Origin: Abiotrophia defectiva ATCC 49176
Lineage (GTDB): Bacteria > Bacillota > Bacilli > Lactobacillales > Aerococcaceae
Assembly (NCBI RefSeq): GCF_000160075.2
Contig: NZ_KI535340.1
Coordinates: 1,327,396 to 1,391,395 of the forward strand
Reading direction: 5' to 3'
Length of the DNA: 64,000 nt
In this document: one piece after another, positions 18,814-27,752 of the stretch
Layout: every line of letters starts with the position of its first letter
Position numbering within the stretch: the first letter of the stretch is position 1
Translations under genes and position numbers: made by a program
The notes under the pieces: generated by a model
The model's input: the letters and a program-made list of their open reading frames with translations, nothing else
What the model was told of the DNA's origin: nothing
Databases searched by the model: none

Positions 18814-19884
18814 ATGATTCGAGTTGGCACCATCGGGACCTCTCAGATTACAGAGCGCTTCTTAGAAGCCCTCAGTCTGCTACCAGAGGTTTATGAGCTC
18901 CACGGCGTCTATTCGCGCCAAAAGAATAAGGCTAAGGATTTAGCCCAGCGCTTTGGTGCGACCTATTACTGTGATGATTTGGCTGAATTCTGGGCGGATC
19001 CTGAGCTGGACTTGGTTTATATAGCCAGCCCCAATGGTGTCCATTTTGAACAGACCAAACGGGCCATCCAAGCTGGCAAACATGTCTTGGTTGAAAAGCC
19101 AATGTTTGCTAATGTGGATCAGTGGCAGGAGGCCCATACCTTGGCCCGAGCCCATGGTGTCTTACTCTTTGAGGCGGTCCTCCACATCCACAACCCTAAC
19201 TATAAACGGCTTAAGCAACTGGTGGCCAACAAGCGCCAAGATGCTAAGCAGCCTTTCCTAGGGGCTAATTTTATTCTAGGACAGTACTCTAGTCGCTATC
19301 CGGCCTATTTGGATAGTCAGGCTCAGGGCTTGGAGGCTCCTAATATTTTCAACCCAGCTATGGCAGGAGGGAGCTTGATGGATTTGGGGGTCTACCCCAT
19401 CTATGTCATCGTGGATCTCTTCGGTATGCCCCAGCGCCTTAAGTATTCAGCTGTTCAAGGAGCCAATGGGGTGGACCTCTTTGGTAATGCTATTCTCTAT
19501 TATGACCAGTTTCAGGTCAGTCTCCTAGTATCTAAGGCGGTACATTCCACACAAGCCAGTGAAATCTATCTGGATAATGAGGTCATCGCCATTCAGGATA
19601 TTACCCGTATTCGGACGGTCAGCCTGGCCAATAGCCAGGGGCAGACAGCAGTCATCAGTCAATATCAGCCTAAGCACGATATGGTGGGAGAACTCGAAGC
19701 CTTCGGCCAAGTCTTGCGAGGCTATCGCGGCCTAGAAGAAAAGAGTCCAGCTAATGAACTTTATCGCCACTGGATCCTCTTAAGTTATCAGGTGGCCCAA
19801 GTCATGCAAGCCATGCGACAATCGGCCCAACTCGCCTTTCCTTTTGAGGGAGAGGCCTATCAAGAAAGTGAGGTAAGCCTCTGA
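18814..19884 (+). CDS. Gfo/Idh/MocA family NAD(P)-dependent oxidoreductase
   Basis: Two-domain dehydrogenase of 356 residues. The N-terminal Rossmann fold carries GTIGTSQIT, YIASPNGVHFEQTKRAI and the catalytic-region VLVEKPMFAN motif; the C-terminal alpha/beta domain contains GGSLMDLGVYPIYV. Members oxidise sugars, inositols or related polyols; the substrate here is unknown. A frame ATG at 18805 directly abuts the AAAGG site, so the ATG at 18814, eight to nine bases after it, is the likelier start. The stop overlaps the helicase ATG by one base. Confidence 0.9.
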   Translation: MIRVGTIGTSQITERFLEALSLLPEVYELHGVYSRQKNKAKDLAQRFGATYYCDDLAEFWADPELDLVYIASPNGVHFEQTKRAIQAGKHVLVEKPMFANVDQWQEAHTLARAHGVLLFEAVLHIHNPNYKRLKQLVANKRQDAKQPFLGANFILGQYSSRYPAYLDSQAQGLEAPNIFNPAMAGGSLMDLGVYPIYVIVDLFGMPQRLKYSAVQGANGVDLFGNAILYYDQFQVSLLVSKAVHSTQASEIYLDNEVIAIQDITRIRTVSLANSQGQTAVISQYQPKHDMVGELEAFGQVLRGYRGLEEKSPANELYRHWILLSYQVAQVMQAMRQSAQLAFPFEGEAYQESEVSL

Positions 19885-21170
19885 TGTCAGAGACTCTAGA
19901 ACTTGCTCCAGCCCTTGCCCAGGAATGGCAGGCTGCGGGCTATCAACAAGCCACCGCGATTCAAAATCTCATCATGGGGCCTTTAGCGCAAGGCCAATCC
20001 CTGGTGGCTATTTCGCCTACGGGCAGTGGTAAGACCTTGGCCTATCTCTTGCCAGTCTTAGGACAACTGCAAGCCGGGCAGGGGCTACAGGCCTTGATTT
20101 TGGCACCATCACAAGAGCTGGCCAAGCAAATTGCAGGTGTGGCCCAAACTTGGGGAGGTCATTTGGGTTTAAAAGTCCAATTAGTGGTAGGGGGCGCCAA
20201 CTTTAAGCGTCAGCAGGAAGCCCTTAAGGCTAAGCCAGAAATCATCGTGGCAACGCCAGGTCGCTTCCTAGAATTAGCCAACCAAACCCGTAAACTTAAG
20301 GTCCATCAGGTCCGTTACTTGATACTGGATGAGGCAGATTATTTACTGCAAGCCGAGCATGAAGGGGCCCTTCACCAGATTAGAAAGTCCCTTATGCGGG
20401 ATGTGACAGTAGCCTGGATTAGTGCCACCTATGGTCAGCCTTTGGTTGACTTGGTGGCATCTGGCCTTCCCCTCTATCAGGTGGAGAAGGACCAGGTCAG
20501 CCAGTCTGGCCAGGTAGACCATGTCTATGTACTGACGCATGACCGGCAAAAGGTCCAACAGCTCAAGCGACTAGCCCAAGTAGCTGACATGCAAGCCTTG
20601 GTCTTCTTTGAACAGGTCCATGACCTGGAAACGGTGGCGGCTAAATTAGTCTTTCAAGGCATTAAGGTAGCGGTCATGCATGGCCAACTGTCCAAGCAGG
20701 AGCGGGAGCGGGCCTTTCGCCTAGTCCAGCAAGGTAAGGTGACTTACATGCTGACGACTGATATGGCGGCGCGGGGCTTAGATATTCCTGATCTACCTTA
20801 TATCATCCACTATAACCGAGTGGATAGCCTGGATACCTATGTTCACCGCTCAGGTCGTACAGGTCGTATGGGTAAGTCCGGGACGGTTCTGTCCCTAGTC
20901 AATGAACAGGAATTACGGGACTTGGAAAGGCTCTTAGCAGCCAGCCCTTTCCAACTGTCAGAGCGTATTACCTTCAAAGGCCAATTAGTTGGTCCGCAAG
21001 AGCGCGTTAGCCAGAAAGACCAAGAAGGGCTAGGGGGACCAAAAGCAAAGCCCAAGACAGGAGCCAAACCAGCCCGCAAAGCTAAGGCAGCTGTCGCGAC
21101 CAAGCCTAAGAAGAAAAAAGACCGGCATCGCGACAGTAAGAACAAGGGTAAAAGAAAAGCAAAAGCATAG
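19884..21170 (+). CDS. DEAD-box ATP-dependent RNA helicase
   Basis: Superfamily 2 RNA helicase of 428 residues. Motifs in order: Q-motif region near QQATAIQ, SPTGSGKT (I), APSQELA (Ia), TPGRFLEL (Ib), LDEADYLL (II), ISATYG (III, for SAT), TTDMAARGLDIPD (V) and HRSGRTGRMG (VI). The tail after about residue 375 is very rich in Lys and Ala (RKAKAAVATKPKKKK), a likely RNA-binding extension. It is distinct from the cshB-like helicase at 35171. Translation is probably coupled to the preceding oxidoreductase through a TGATG junction. Confidence 0.92.
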   Translation: MSETLELAPALAQEWQAAGYQQATAIQNLIMGPLAQGQSLVAISPTGSGKTLAYLLPVLGQLQAGQGLQALILAPSQELAKQIAGVAQTWGGHLGLKVQLVVGGANFKRQQEALKAKPEIIVATPGRFLELANQTRKLKVHQVRYLILDEADYLLQAEHEGALHQIRKSLMRDVTVAWISATYGQPLVDLVASGLPLYQVEKDQVSQSGQVDHVYVLTHDRQKVQQLKRLAQVADMQALVFFEQVHDLETVAAKLVFQGIKVAVMHGQLSKQERERAFRLVQQGKVTYMLTTDMAARGLDIPDLPYIIHYNRVDSLDTYVHRSGRTGRMGKSGTVLSLVNEQELRDLERLLAASPFQLSERITFKGQLVGPQERVSQKDQEGLGGPKAKPKTGAKPARKAKAAVATKPKKKKDRHRDSKNKGKRKAKA

Positions 21171-21186
21171 AAAGTGAGTGTGTAAG

Positions 21187-22053
21187 ATGATTGGAGCAAT
21201 TGAATTAGGCGGTACAAAATGTGTCTGCGCTGTCTTCGAAATGGATGGAACCTTGATTGAACGTTTGAGTGTCCCAACTGAGACGCCAGCTGAATCCATG
21301 CCAAGCATGATTAACTTCTTCAAGAAATATAGTGGGATTAAGGCCTTTGGTTTTGGTTCTTTCGGCCCAATTGGGGCGAACCCTAATGGCAAGGACTATG
21401 GCTATATCACCAATACACCTAAATTACCATGGCAACATTTTGATTTCTTAGGTGCCTTCAAGAAGGAATTTGATGTGCCAATGGCTTGGACTACCGACGT
21501 CAACGTGGCAGCCTATGGTGAAATGAAGCAAGGAGCTGCGCGCGGCGTTGAAAACTGTATGTATATCACAATCGGGACCGGTGTGGGTGCTGGGGTCGTA
21601 GTAGGTGGCAAGATTATTAGTGGTTTTGCTCATCCTGAAGCCGGCCACATTAGCCTTAAACGTCATCCTGAAGACCACTATGAAGGCAAATGTCCTTTCC
21701 ACCACGACTGCTTAGAAGGCATGGCTGCTGGACCAGCGATTGAAGCACGTTGGGGTAAGAAGGGGATTGAACTCAGCAATGAGTTGGAAGTCTGGAACTT
21801 AGAAGCCTATTACATTGCCCAAGCTATCTACAACTACTATTTGATTTTGAGTACTGAACGCTTTATCTTGGGTGGCGGGGTTATGAAGCAACGCCAACTC
21901 TTCCCAATGATTCGTGAGCATTTAGTGGCACTTAACAATAACTATGTGACCTTACCAGAATTAGAAGGTTTCATCGTGCCACCAGCTTTGGAAGATAATG
22001 CTGGTATTACCGGCTGTTACGAATTGGCTAAGGAACTCTTAGAAGCCAAGTAA
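21187..22053 (+). CDS. scrK: ROK family fructokinase
   Basis: Sugar kinase of 288 residues that phosphorylates fructose to fructose-6-phosphate. The ATP-binding opening AIELGGTKCVCAV, ITIGTGVGAGVVVGGKI and GHISLKRHPEDHYEG are present. The zinc motif CPFHHDCLEGMAAGPAIEARWG is that of ScrK-type ROK kinases. Length is typical (about 290). A GTG at 21178 extends the frame by three codons, but the ATG at 21187 matches the family start. No sucrose transporter is in view, so the pathway link is by family only. Confidence 0.9.
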   Translation: MIGAIELGGTKCVCAVFEMDGTLIERLSVPTETPAESMPSMINFFKKYSGIKAFGFGSFGPIGANPNGKDYGYITNTPKLPWQHFDFLGAFKKEFDVPMAWTTDVNVAAYGEMKQGAARGVENCMYITIGTGVGAGVVVGGKIISGFAHPEAGHISLKRHPEDHYEGKCPFHHDCLEGMAAGPAIEARWGKKGIELSNELEVWNLEAYYIAQAIYNYYLILSTERFILGGGVMKQRQLFPMIREHLVALNNNYVTLPELEGFIVPPALEDNAGITGCYELAKELLEAK

Positions 22054-22066
22054 AGCACTTAAGACA

Positions 22067-22101
22067 TAAAAAAGCTAGGACTTGAGGTCCTAGCTTTTTA
22101 T
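22067..22101. terminator. Bidirectional terminator between scrK and the DUF1189 gene
   Basis: AAAAAGCTAGGAC pairs with GTCCTAGCTTTTT around TTGAG. It has A and T tracts on both sides, so it can serve both converging genes. Confidence 0.9.
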
Positions 22102-23157
22102 TTAATCATTATCCTGATTTTGGTCAGCAGAGTCTTGTGACTGCTGGTCATTTTGACTAGTGTGATCTTGAGGGGTTGCCTCTCCTGCTTTGTCTTCCTC
22201 TTCACCTTCACCTTGATCATGACGCTCTTGTCTGGCTTCTTGAATCAAGGACATGAAGCGTTCGTTCATTTCCTCAGGGCTTAGCTTATTGGCATCTTCC
22301 TGTAGGTCTTGCATGCCTTCCTTGAAGGCTTGGCTATTGAAGGCCGAGAAGAGACTCATCATAAAGCGCTGTTGGGCGTAATAAATGAAGGCCACTGTAT
22401 AGAGGGCCAAGAATACAAAGAAGACAAATCCTAGAGGCATAATGATTTGTAAGAGGCCATAGATAAGGAAGGGAACAAAGGTCACTTGAATAACTAGGCG
22501 CATGGTCTGGCTAAAGAGTTTGAAGGACTTGGACCGCAGGGTAGTGAAGTGAGCCAAGTAAGAAATCAGTAGGACTACAAACCAATAGAGTAACCAGGAG
22601 ATAATCCAAGCCACGATGAAAAGGGACAGATAAAAGAACCAGCGGTAATTTTCAATAGAGTTTAAAGTTTGGCTAGCGACTTGCTTGTTAAAGTTGGCCT
22701 TGTAGAGGTCCGTAATTTGCATCATACGTCCGGCAACTTGGCCGAAAGCCCGATCTTTGAAGAGGAAGACGCTAGCCATGGATTTAGTAGACAGTCGGCT
22801 AGCAATATCCGTTGGGATAGTAGGTTGGTCTTGGGGCCCGCCAACCGTTACGGTATCATCAACAACCAATTGGAAGGATTGAGATTGGAAGTAGACAGGC
22901 TTTTGGTCTTGAGCCAGCTCTAGCTTACCGTCAACAGTATGGAAATCCGGTAGGTTAGATGAGCTGGCTTTGACATCGTCAAAGAGTTGATTGAGTGGCT
23001 TGAGGATCACCAGGATAGAGGTGACCGTTAGCCAGAGGATAATCAGCCGGCTAAGACGACGGAAGAATTTAAAGGGCACCTTGGAAAGCCCGAAGATTTG
23101 TTGGGGCATTCGCAAGGAAGAAAAGATAATGGCAATTAATTGTTTCAATGTGGTCAT
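22102..23157 (-). CDS. DUF1189 family membrane protein
   Basis: Protein of 351 residues with an N-terminal membrane helix (about residues 34-55), an extracytoplasmic domain of about 110 residues, then three further helices between about 172 and 265. It ends in a long acidic, Gln/Asp-rich cytoplasmic tail (about 300-351). This layout matches DUF1189, of unknown function. The ATG at 23157 abuts its AAAGG site with no spacer. A TTG at 23148 would have proper spacing and give a product three residues shorter, so the start is uncertain. Confidence 0.82.
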   Translation of the reverse strand: MTTLKQLIAIIFSSLRMPQQIFGLSKVPFKFFRRLSRLIILWLTVTSILVILKPLNQLFDDVKASSSNLPDFHTVDGKLELAQDQKPVYFQSQSFQLVVDDTVTVGGPQDQPTIPTDIASRLSTKSMASVFLFKDRAFGQVAGRMMQITDLYKANFNKQVASQTLNSIENYRWFFYLSLFIVAWIISWLLYWFVVLLISYLAHFTTLRSKSFKLFSQTMRLVIQVTFVPFLIYGLLQIIMPLGFVFFVFLALYTVAFIYYAQQRFMMSLFSAFNSQAFKEGMQDLQEDANKLSPEEMNERFMSLIQEARQERHDQGEGEEEDKAGEATPQDHTSQNDQQSQDSADQNQDND

Positions 23158-23283
23158 CCTTTATATTAATCTAGAAATTGCTTTATACAGGCTTAGTTTA
23201 CCGAAAGCCACACCATATTGCAAGCCAAGCTACCTGAAAGGGCCTAGGACTAAGGAAGTTTGTAAAATAATTTCAAGAAAGGC

Positions 23284-23313
23284 TTTACAAATACGATAAG
23301 CCTGTGGTATCCT
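23284..23313 (+). promoter_or_regulatory. Promoter of the ABC exporter leader
   Basis: TTTACA (23284), 18 bases, then TATCCT (23308). A transcript from here would carry the leader peptide and attenuator. Confidence 0.5.
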
Positions 23314-23351
23314 AGAAAAGTAAGAAAAAATGAAAGAAAGGAGTATGTGTC

Positions 23352-23417
23352 ATGATCTTAGTAACTAAAACCAAACAAGCCAAACAACACCCACTCCTTT
23401 TAGACGTCATGCTATAG
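23352..23417 (+). CDS. Leader peptide (21 codons) of the ABC exporter operon
   Basis: A short frame beginning MILVTKTKQA and ending DVML has an AAAGGAG site 11 bases before its ATG and a TAG stop. Its codons 14-16 include CCACTCC at 23391-23397, complementary to GGAGTGG at 23476-23482 in the 5' arm of the downstream terminator. The position, size and linkage to a heterodimeric drug exporter recall bmrB before bmrCD in Bacillus, where leader translation controls read-through. The peptide itself is not recognised, and its role is inferred from the RNA. Confidence 0.6.
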   Translation: MILVTKTKQAKQHPLLLDVML

Positions 23418-23463
23418 ACAAGTGCCATACTAGGCCTTATAGCCAAGAATATAGAAGATGATA

Positions 23464-23537
23464 AGACGCTAAGCTGGAGTGGCAAGGATTAGGACTAGAT
23501 TCTGTGCCTTGTACTGTCCATCTTAGGGTCTTTTTTG
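23464..23537 (+). terminator. Attenuator terminator upstream of the ABC exporter genes
   Basis: The 5' arm 23464-23487 pairs with 23507-23531: AGAC/GTCT, CTAAG/CTTAG, TGGA/TCCA and CAAGG/CCTTG, with two single mismatches and a small internal loop. Six T (23531-23536) follow. It lies 50 bases before the first exporter gene and inside its transcript, so it must be conditional. Confidence 0.7.
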
Positions 23538-23587
23538 TGCGTCTATTAGGGGATTTTACCTATCTAACTATATTAAGGGGGATTTTT

Positions 23588-25333
23588 ATGTTAGCTGCTA
23601 TGTGGCAATTCATTAAACGTTATCCGATGACTTACCTGATTATTCTGCTTTCCATTATTGCCGACTATATCTTGTTGGTCATTCCTACGCGCGTAACTCA
23701 GGCCATTATTGATGCCATGGCCGACCACTCGCTGACGGGTCAGAGCCTGGCTCTCTTCATTGGCATTTTACTGGTGGTGTCGGTGGCTCAGTACACATCT
23801 GCATACCTATGGATGAGTCGACTCTTTAGTCAATCGGCATTCTATATCAAGGAAGTCAAGCTCAATCTCTACCAGAAGATCATCAGCATGCGGATTCAAT
23901 TTTTTGAGAAGTTCCGTTCAGGCGACATGATGACTCGCTTTACTTCTGATGTTAGGGGAATTGAGGATTTTATGGGCTATGGCTTAATGGGCTTTCTCTT
24001 ATCCGCGGGTACCTACTTTATCATTATTCCCATTATGCTATCTATTTCTTGGAAGGTGACCCTCTTAGCTCTTATTCCTTCTAGTCTCATCCTGCTTCCT
24101 CTTGTAATCTTAACGCGTCGACAAGAAGAAGCCGTGACGCAACAACGCGATGCGGTTGCTTCCCTTAGTAATGAGGTCTTAGAGGTCATAGAAGGCATTC
24201 GAGTGACGCGCGCTTACGGTAACAAACAAGAATCCAGTCAACGTTTCCAGGCAAAAACGCGCGATTTAGCCAGCAAGGCTATCCGGATTATGTACTACCA
24301 AGCGGCGTTTTGGCGCCTATCCATTACCATTATCTCTCTGACTGCGGCCTTAGTCATTGGCGTAGGGGGACTGGAAATGGCGGCAGGGCATTTGACCTTG
24401 GGCCAAGTTATTGCCTTGCAACTCTATTCACTTTCACTGGCTGAACCGCTCTGGTCCTTAACCGATTTGATTGTTGTCTATCAAAATGCCAAAGTCAGCC
24501 ATGGTAAGATCCAAGAATTATTGGAAGCTAGCGATGATTTGGCCAGTCAAGGGACTCAAAGGCTAAGTGACCTAGAGGAGCTGAGCCTAGCTGATTATAG
24601 TTTCCGCTATCAAGGAGCTTCTGAAGACAGTCTCCGTCACATTCATCTGCGTCTGAAGAAAGGCCAGACCCTGGGGATTGTCGGTAAGACAGGTAGCGGC
24701 AAGACCACCCTGGTTCGCCAATTCCTATGCCAGTATCCCATTGGCCAGGGAGAATTCTTAGTCAACAACCAACCCATCAGTGATTTTAATCGTCACGATA
24801 TGGAAAAGCTGATTGGTTTTGTACCGCAAGAACACTTACTCTTTTCACGTACCGTAAGGGAGAATATTCTCTTGGGTAATCCTTCTGCCAGTCAGAAACA
24901 AGTGGATGTTGCGGTGGCCATTGCAGCCTTTAGCCAAGACTTGGAACGTATGTCGGAGGGCTACGACACTCTGATTGGTGAGAAAGGGGTGGCCATATCA
25001 GGCGGTCAGAAACAACGTATCTCCATCGCCCGCGCCATGATTAAGGAACCCGAGCTCCTCATCTTAGACGATGCCTTATCGGCAGTTGATGCGCGGACCG
25101 AACGTATTATTATTGAAAATATCCAAACCCTACGAGCCGGTAAGACCAATATTATTACTACCCATCGCTTATCAGCTGTGGAGCATGCCGATTGGATTGT
25201 GGTCCTAGACCAAGGCCGCATTGTAGAAGAAGGTCGCGCAGAAGATCTCATGGCCCTAGGCGGTTGGTATGCTGAACAAGCATGGCGGCAACGCCTAAAT
25301 GAAGAAGTCTCAGAAGAGGAGGTGATGGCATGA
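23588..25333 (+). CDS. Heterodimeric multidrug ABC exporter, subunit 1 (BmrC/EfrA/LmrC type)
   Basis: Half-transporter of 581 residues: six membrane helices (about 1-300) then a nucleotide-binding domain with VGKTGSGKTTLVRQF (Walker A), ISGGQKQRISIAR (signature) and LLILDDALSAVD (Walker B). The residue after Walker B is Asp rather than catalytic Glu, the hallmark of the degenerate-site subunit in BmrCD, LmrCD and TM287/288 exporters. An upstream GTG frame extends 28 codons, but it overlaps the attenuator terminator; the ATG at 23588 follows AAGGGGG. The gene overlaps its partner by ATGA. Confidence 0.92.
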   Translation: MLAAMWQFIKRYPMTYLIILLSIIADYILLVIPTRVTQAIIDAMADHSLTGQSLALFIGILLVVSVAQYTSAYLWMSRLFSQSAFYIKEVKLNLYQKIISMRIQFFEKFRSGDMMTRFTSDVRGIEDFMGYGLMGFLLSAGTYFIIIPIMLSISWKVTLLALIPSSLILLPLVILTRRQEEAVTQQRDAVASLSNEVLEVIEGIRVTRAYGNKQESSQRFQAKTRDLASKAIRIMYYQAAFWRLSITIISLTAALVIGVGGLEMAAGHLTLGQVIALQLYSLSLAEPLWSLTDLIVVYQNAKVSHGKIQELLEASDDLASQGTQRLSDLEELSLADYSFRYQGASEDSLRHIHLRLKKGQTLGIVGKTGSGKTTLVRQFLCQYPIGQGEFLVNNQPISDFNRHDMEKLIGFVPQEHLLFSRTVRENILLGNPSASQKQVDVAVAIAAFSQDLERMSEGYDTLIGEKGVAISGGQKQRISIARAMIKEPELLILDDALSAVDARTERIIIENIQTLRAGKTNIITTHRLSAVEHADWIVVLDQGRIVEEGRAEDLMALGGWYAEQAWRQRLNEEVSEEEVMA

Positions 25334-27084
25334 GTATCCCATTAAGATTATTTCGATTGGTCAAGGTAGAGTGGCGTCTATTCCTCCTAGGCCTAGTGCT
25401 CTTGGGCGGGGAGACCATTATTCAAAACTATGCCCCCTTAGAAATTCAAAGAGTCATTGACCAGGTGCTCACGCCTGTCTTCAATCAGGGCAAGGAACTG
25501 GATAGGGCAGCTATGCTGCAACATCTGGGCTTCTATGTAGGCCTGATTGCCTTAGCTTCGATTATTGGCTATTTTGCTAGTATTATCTTAATGTCATGTG
25601 CCAACCGTATAGTGGAATACATCCGCAATAAGGCCTTCGACGTCATGCAGAATCTGCCAGTCTCATATTTTGATGATAAGCCTGCCGGCAAGGTTTCCTC
25701 TCGCATTATTAATGACACGGAGACCCTTAGAAGCAACTTCTACGGTGGTATCATGTCTCAAGCCTTTCTTAATTTGACTCAGGTAATCATTATTTATGTC
25801 TTTATCTTTAGCTTGAACTGGTATATCGGTTTGGCCCTTTTACTGCTCTTACCACTCTTTTATTGCTGGTATGTGCTCTACAGTCGCCAAGTCTCTCAGG
25901 CCATGAAGGTTTTCTTCGAAGCTCAGAGTGAGGTTAATTCCCAGGTCAATGAAACCATGAACGGTAGTGTCATGATTCAGCTTTCGCACATAGAAGACAG
26001 CTTCAAATCCCGTTTCCAAACAATCGTAGAGCAGATGTACCAAGCAGCCCTAAAATGGATTCACGTGGACTCCACGGTCTCCTGGAGCTTGGGCGAATTG
26101 CTCAACCGGTTCTTTGTAGCCTTAATTTTGGCTGTGGTGGGTTATCAATTCTTGGGGCAGACTCTGGCTATTACAGTCGGCCAGCTCTTTATCTACATCA
26201 ACTACTTGGATCGTCTCTTCATGAACCTCAATAACTTCGTCCGGCAATTCTCCCAGATTCAACAATCGGTGGCTACCGGCCAACGGGTCCTGGAATTACT
26301 GGACGCGGAGCAGGAAGTGGAGGTAGACCGAGACTTGGTAGTGACGCAAGGTCAAGTCGAATTCAAAGATGTCCATTTCGCCTATGTGCCAGGTCAACCT
26401 GTCTTGAAGGATTTGAATCTGCTAGCTCAGCCAGGTCAGACCATTGCCTTGGTGGGACATACAGGGTCAGGTAAGAGTTCTATGATTAATCTCTTGTTCC
26501 GCTTCTATGACCCCCAAGAAGGTCAGATTCTCATTGATGGCCAAGCCATTGGTGACTATTCCCGTGAGAGTGTCCGCAAGGAAATGGGGATTGTGCTGCA
26601 AGATCCTTATCTCTTCACTGGAACTATTGCTTCCAATGTGACCATGGGGAATGAGGCCATTGATGATGCGGCTGTCTGGCAAGCCCTTGAGCGGGTTGGG
26701 GCCAAGGATATGGTCAGTCGCCTGCCTCAAGGCATTCAGGCTCCTGTTTTTGAAAAAGGGGCTACCTATTCCAGTGGTGAACGCCAACTGATTAGTTTTG
26801 CCCGAACACTGGCTGCGGATCCTAAGATTTTGATTCTGGATGAGGCAACCTCCCATATCGATACGGAAACGGAGGAAATCATCCAACATGCCATGAAGGT
26901 CGTGAGCCAGGGGCGGACCACCTTTATCATTGCCCACCGTCTGTCGACTATTCAAGACGCTGATTTAATTTTGGTCTTACATGAAGGCCAGATTGTGGAA
27001 CGCGGCAATCACCAAGCCTTGCTGGCCCAAGACGGACGCTATGCTGAAATGTACCGCATGCAGCTACAACAAGCCAATGGCTAG
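25330..27084 (+). CDS. Heterodimeric multidrug ABC exporter, subunit 2 (BmrD/EfrB/LmrD type)
   Basis: Half-transporter of 584 residues with six helices and a nucleotide-binding domain. Walker A is VGHTGSGKSSMINLL and Walker B is ILILDEATSHID, with the catalytic Glu kept. Its signature is SSGERQLISFAR, not the canonical SGGQ. Together with subunit 1 this gives one canonical and one degenerate ATP site, as in known heterodimers. The ATG overlaps the stop of subunit 1, ensuring matched synthesis. Substrate is unknown; relatives export dyes, fluoroquinolones and similar drugs. Confidence 0.93.
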   Translation: MSIPLRLFRLVKVEWRLFLLGLVLLGGETIIQNYAPLEIQRVIDQVLTPVFNQGKELDRAAMLQHLGFYVGLIALASIIGYFASIILMSCANRIVEYIRNKAFDVMQNLPVSYFDDKPAGKVSSRIINDTETLRSNFYGGIMSQAFLNLTQVIIIYVFIFSLNWYIGLALLLLLPLFYCWYVLYSRQVSQAMKVFFEAQSEVNSQVNETMNGSVMIQLSHIEDSFKSRFQTIVEQMYQAALKWIHVDSTVSWSLGELLNRFFVALILAVVGYQFLGQTLAITVGQLFIYINYLDRLFMNLNNFVRQFSQIQQSVATGQRVLELLDAEQEVEVDRDLVVTQGQVEFKDVHFAYVPGQPVLKDLNLLAQPGQTIALVGHTGSGKSSMINLLFRFYDPQEGQILIDGQAIGDYSRESVRKEMGIVLQDPYLFTGTIASNVTMGNEAIDDAAVWQALERVGAKDMVSRLPQGIQAPVFEKGATYSSGERQLISFARTLAADPKILILDEATSHIDTETEEIIQHAMKVVSQGRTTFIIAHRLSTIQDADLILVLHEGQIVERGNHQALLAQDGRYAEMYRMQLQQANG

Positions 27085-27107
27085 TAGCAGTGAAAAGGAG
27101 GCTTATG

Positions 27108-27647
27108 ATGAGTAACTTGTATCTTAAGGAGATTAGTCCAGCTGATTATCCGGCCCTAGCAGCCTATCGTCAGGTCTATCTCAATCGTCAATTAGTCGCC
27201 CATGGCTGTGGTGACCTTGAAAACTATGACGATATGGTGGCTTGGCATCAAAGACAAGTGGCCATGACCAAACGTGAGACGCTGCCCCAGGGCTATGCGC
27301 CAGCCAAAATATGGTTAGTGATGGAGCCGGCCACTCAGGATAGTGCCAGTGATCGCTTGATTGGTCTAAGTAATTTACGGCTTGAATTAACGGATTATTT
27401 ACGTCAGTTCGGTGGTCATGTCGGTTACTCCATCGCGCCAGATTGCTGGGGCCAGGGTTATGGCACTCAACTTTTGGCCTTAACTCTAGATAAGGCCCGT
27501 CAAGAAGGGCTCCAGCGGCTACTGATTACCTGTGACAAGACCAATCTAGGTTCAGCACGCGTCATTGAGAAGAATGGCGGTATTTTGGAAAATATGGTGA
27601 CGGAAGCAGACGGCAATCTCTTGTGTCGTTATTGGATTGACTTATAG
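27108..27647 (+). CDS. GNAT family N-acetyltransferase
   Basis: Acetyl-CoA-dependent acetyltransferase of 179 residues. The GNAT core is visible in the GGHVGYSIAPDCWGQGYGTQLL stretch, split by motif A (GQGYGTQ), then TCDKTNLGSARVIEKNGG, the late motif typical of small-molecule or drug acetyltransferases. The substrate is unknown. AAAAGGAGG ends at 27101; two adjacent ATG codons (27105 and 27108) follow, and the second has better spacing. It lies downstream of the exporter and is closed by a strong terminator, so it may belong to the same drug-inducible unit. Confidence 0.87.
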   Translation: MSNLYLKEISPADYPALAAYRQVYLNRQLVAHGCGDLENYDDMVAWHQRQVAMTKRETLPQGYAPAKIWLVMEPATQDSASDRLIGLSNLRLELTDYLRQFGGHVGYSIAPDCWGQGYGTQLLALTLDKARQEGLQRLLITCDKTNLGSARVIEKNGGILENMVTEADGNLLCRYWIDL

Positions 27648-27654
27648 CTGATAG

Positions 27655-27682
27655 AAAGCGGGAGCCTGTCTCCCGCTTTTTG
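27655..27682 (+). terminator. Terminator after the GNAT gene
   Basis: AAAGCGGGAG pairs perfectly with CTCCCGCTTT around CCTGT, followed by T5. Confidence 0.9.
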
Positions 27683-27752
27683 AGCATTATAGAAGGGATT
27701 TTGAACCAAATGGTGTAGTATAGAAGGGTAGAGATTATAAGGAGGTATTTGC

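Noticed and set aside
21030-21392. Minus-strand frames over the helicase tail and scrK start
   Set aside because: They arise from the Lys-rich codons of the helicase tail read backwards; no supporting signals.
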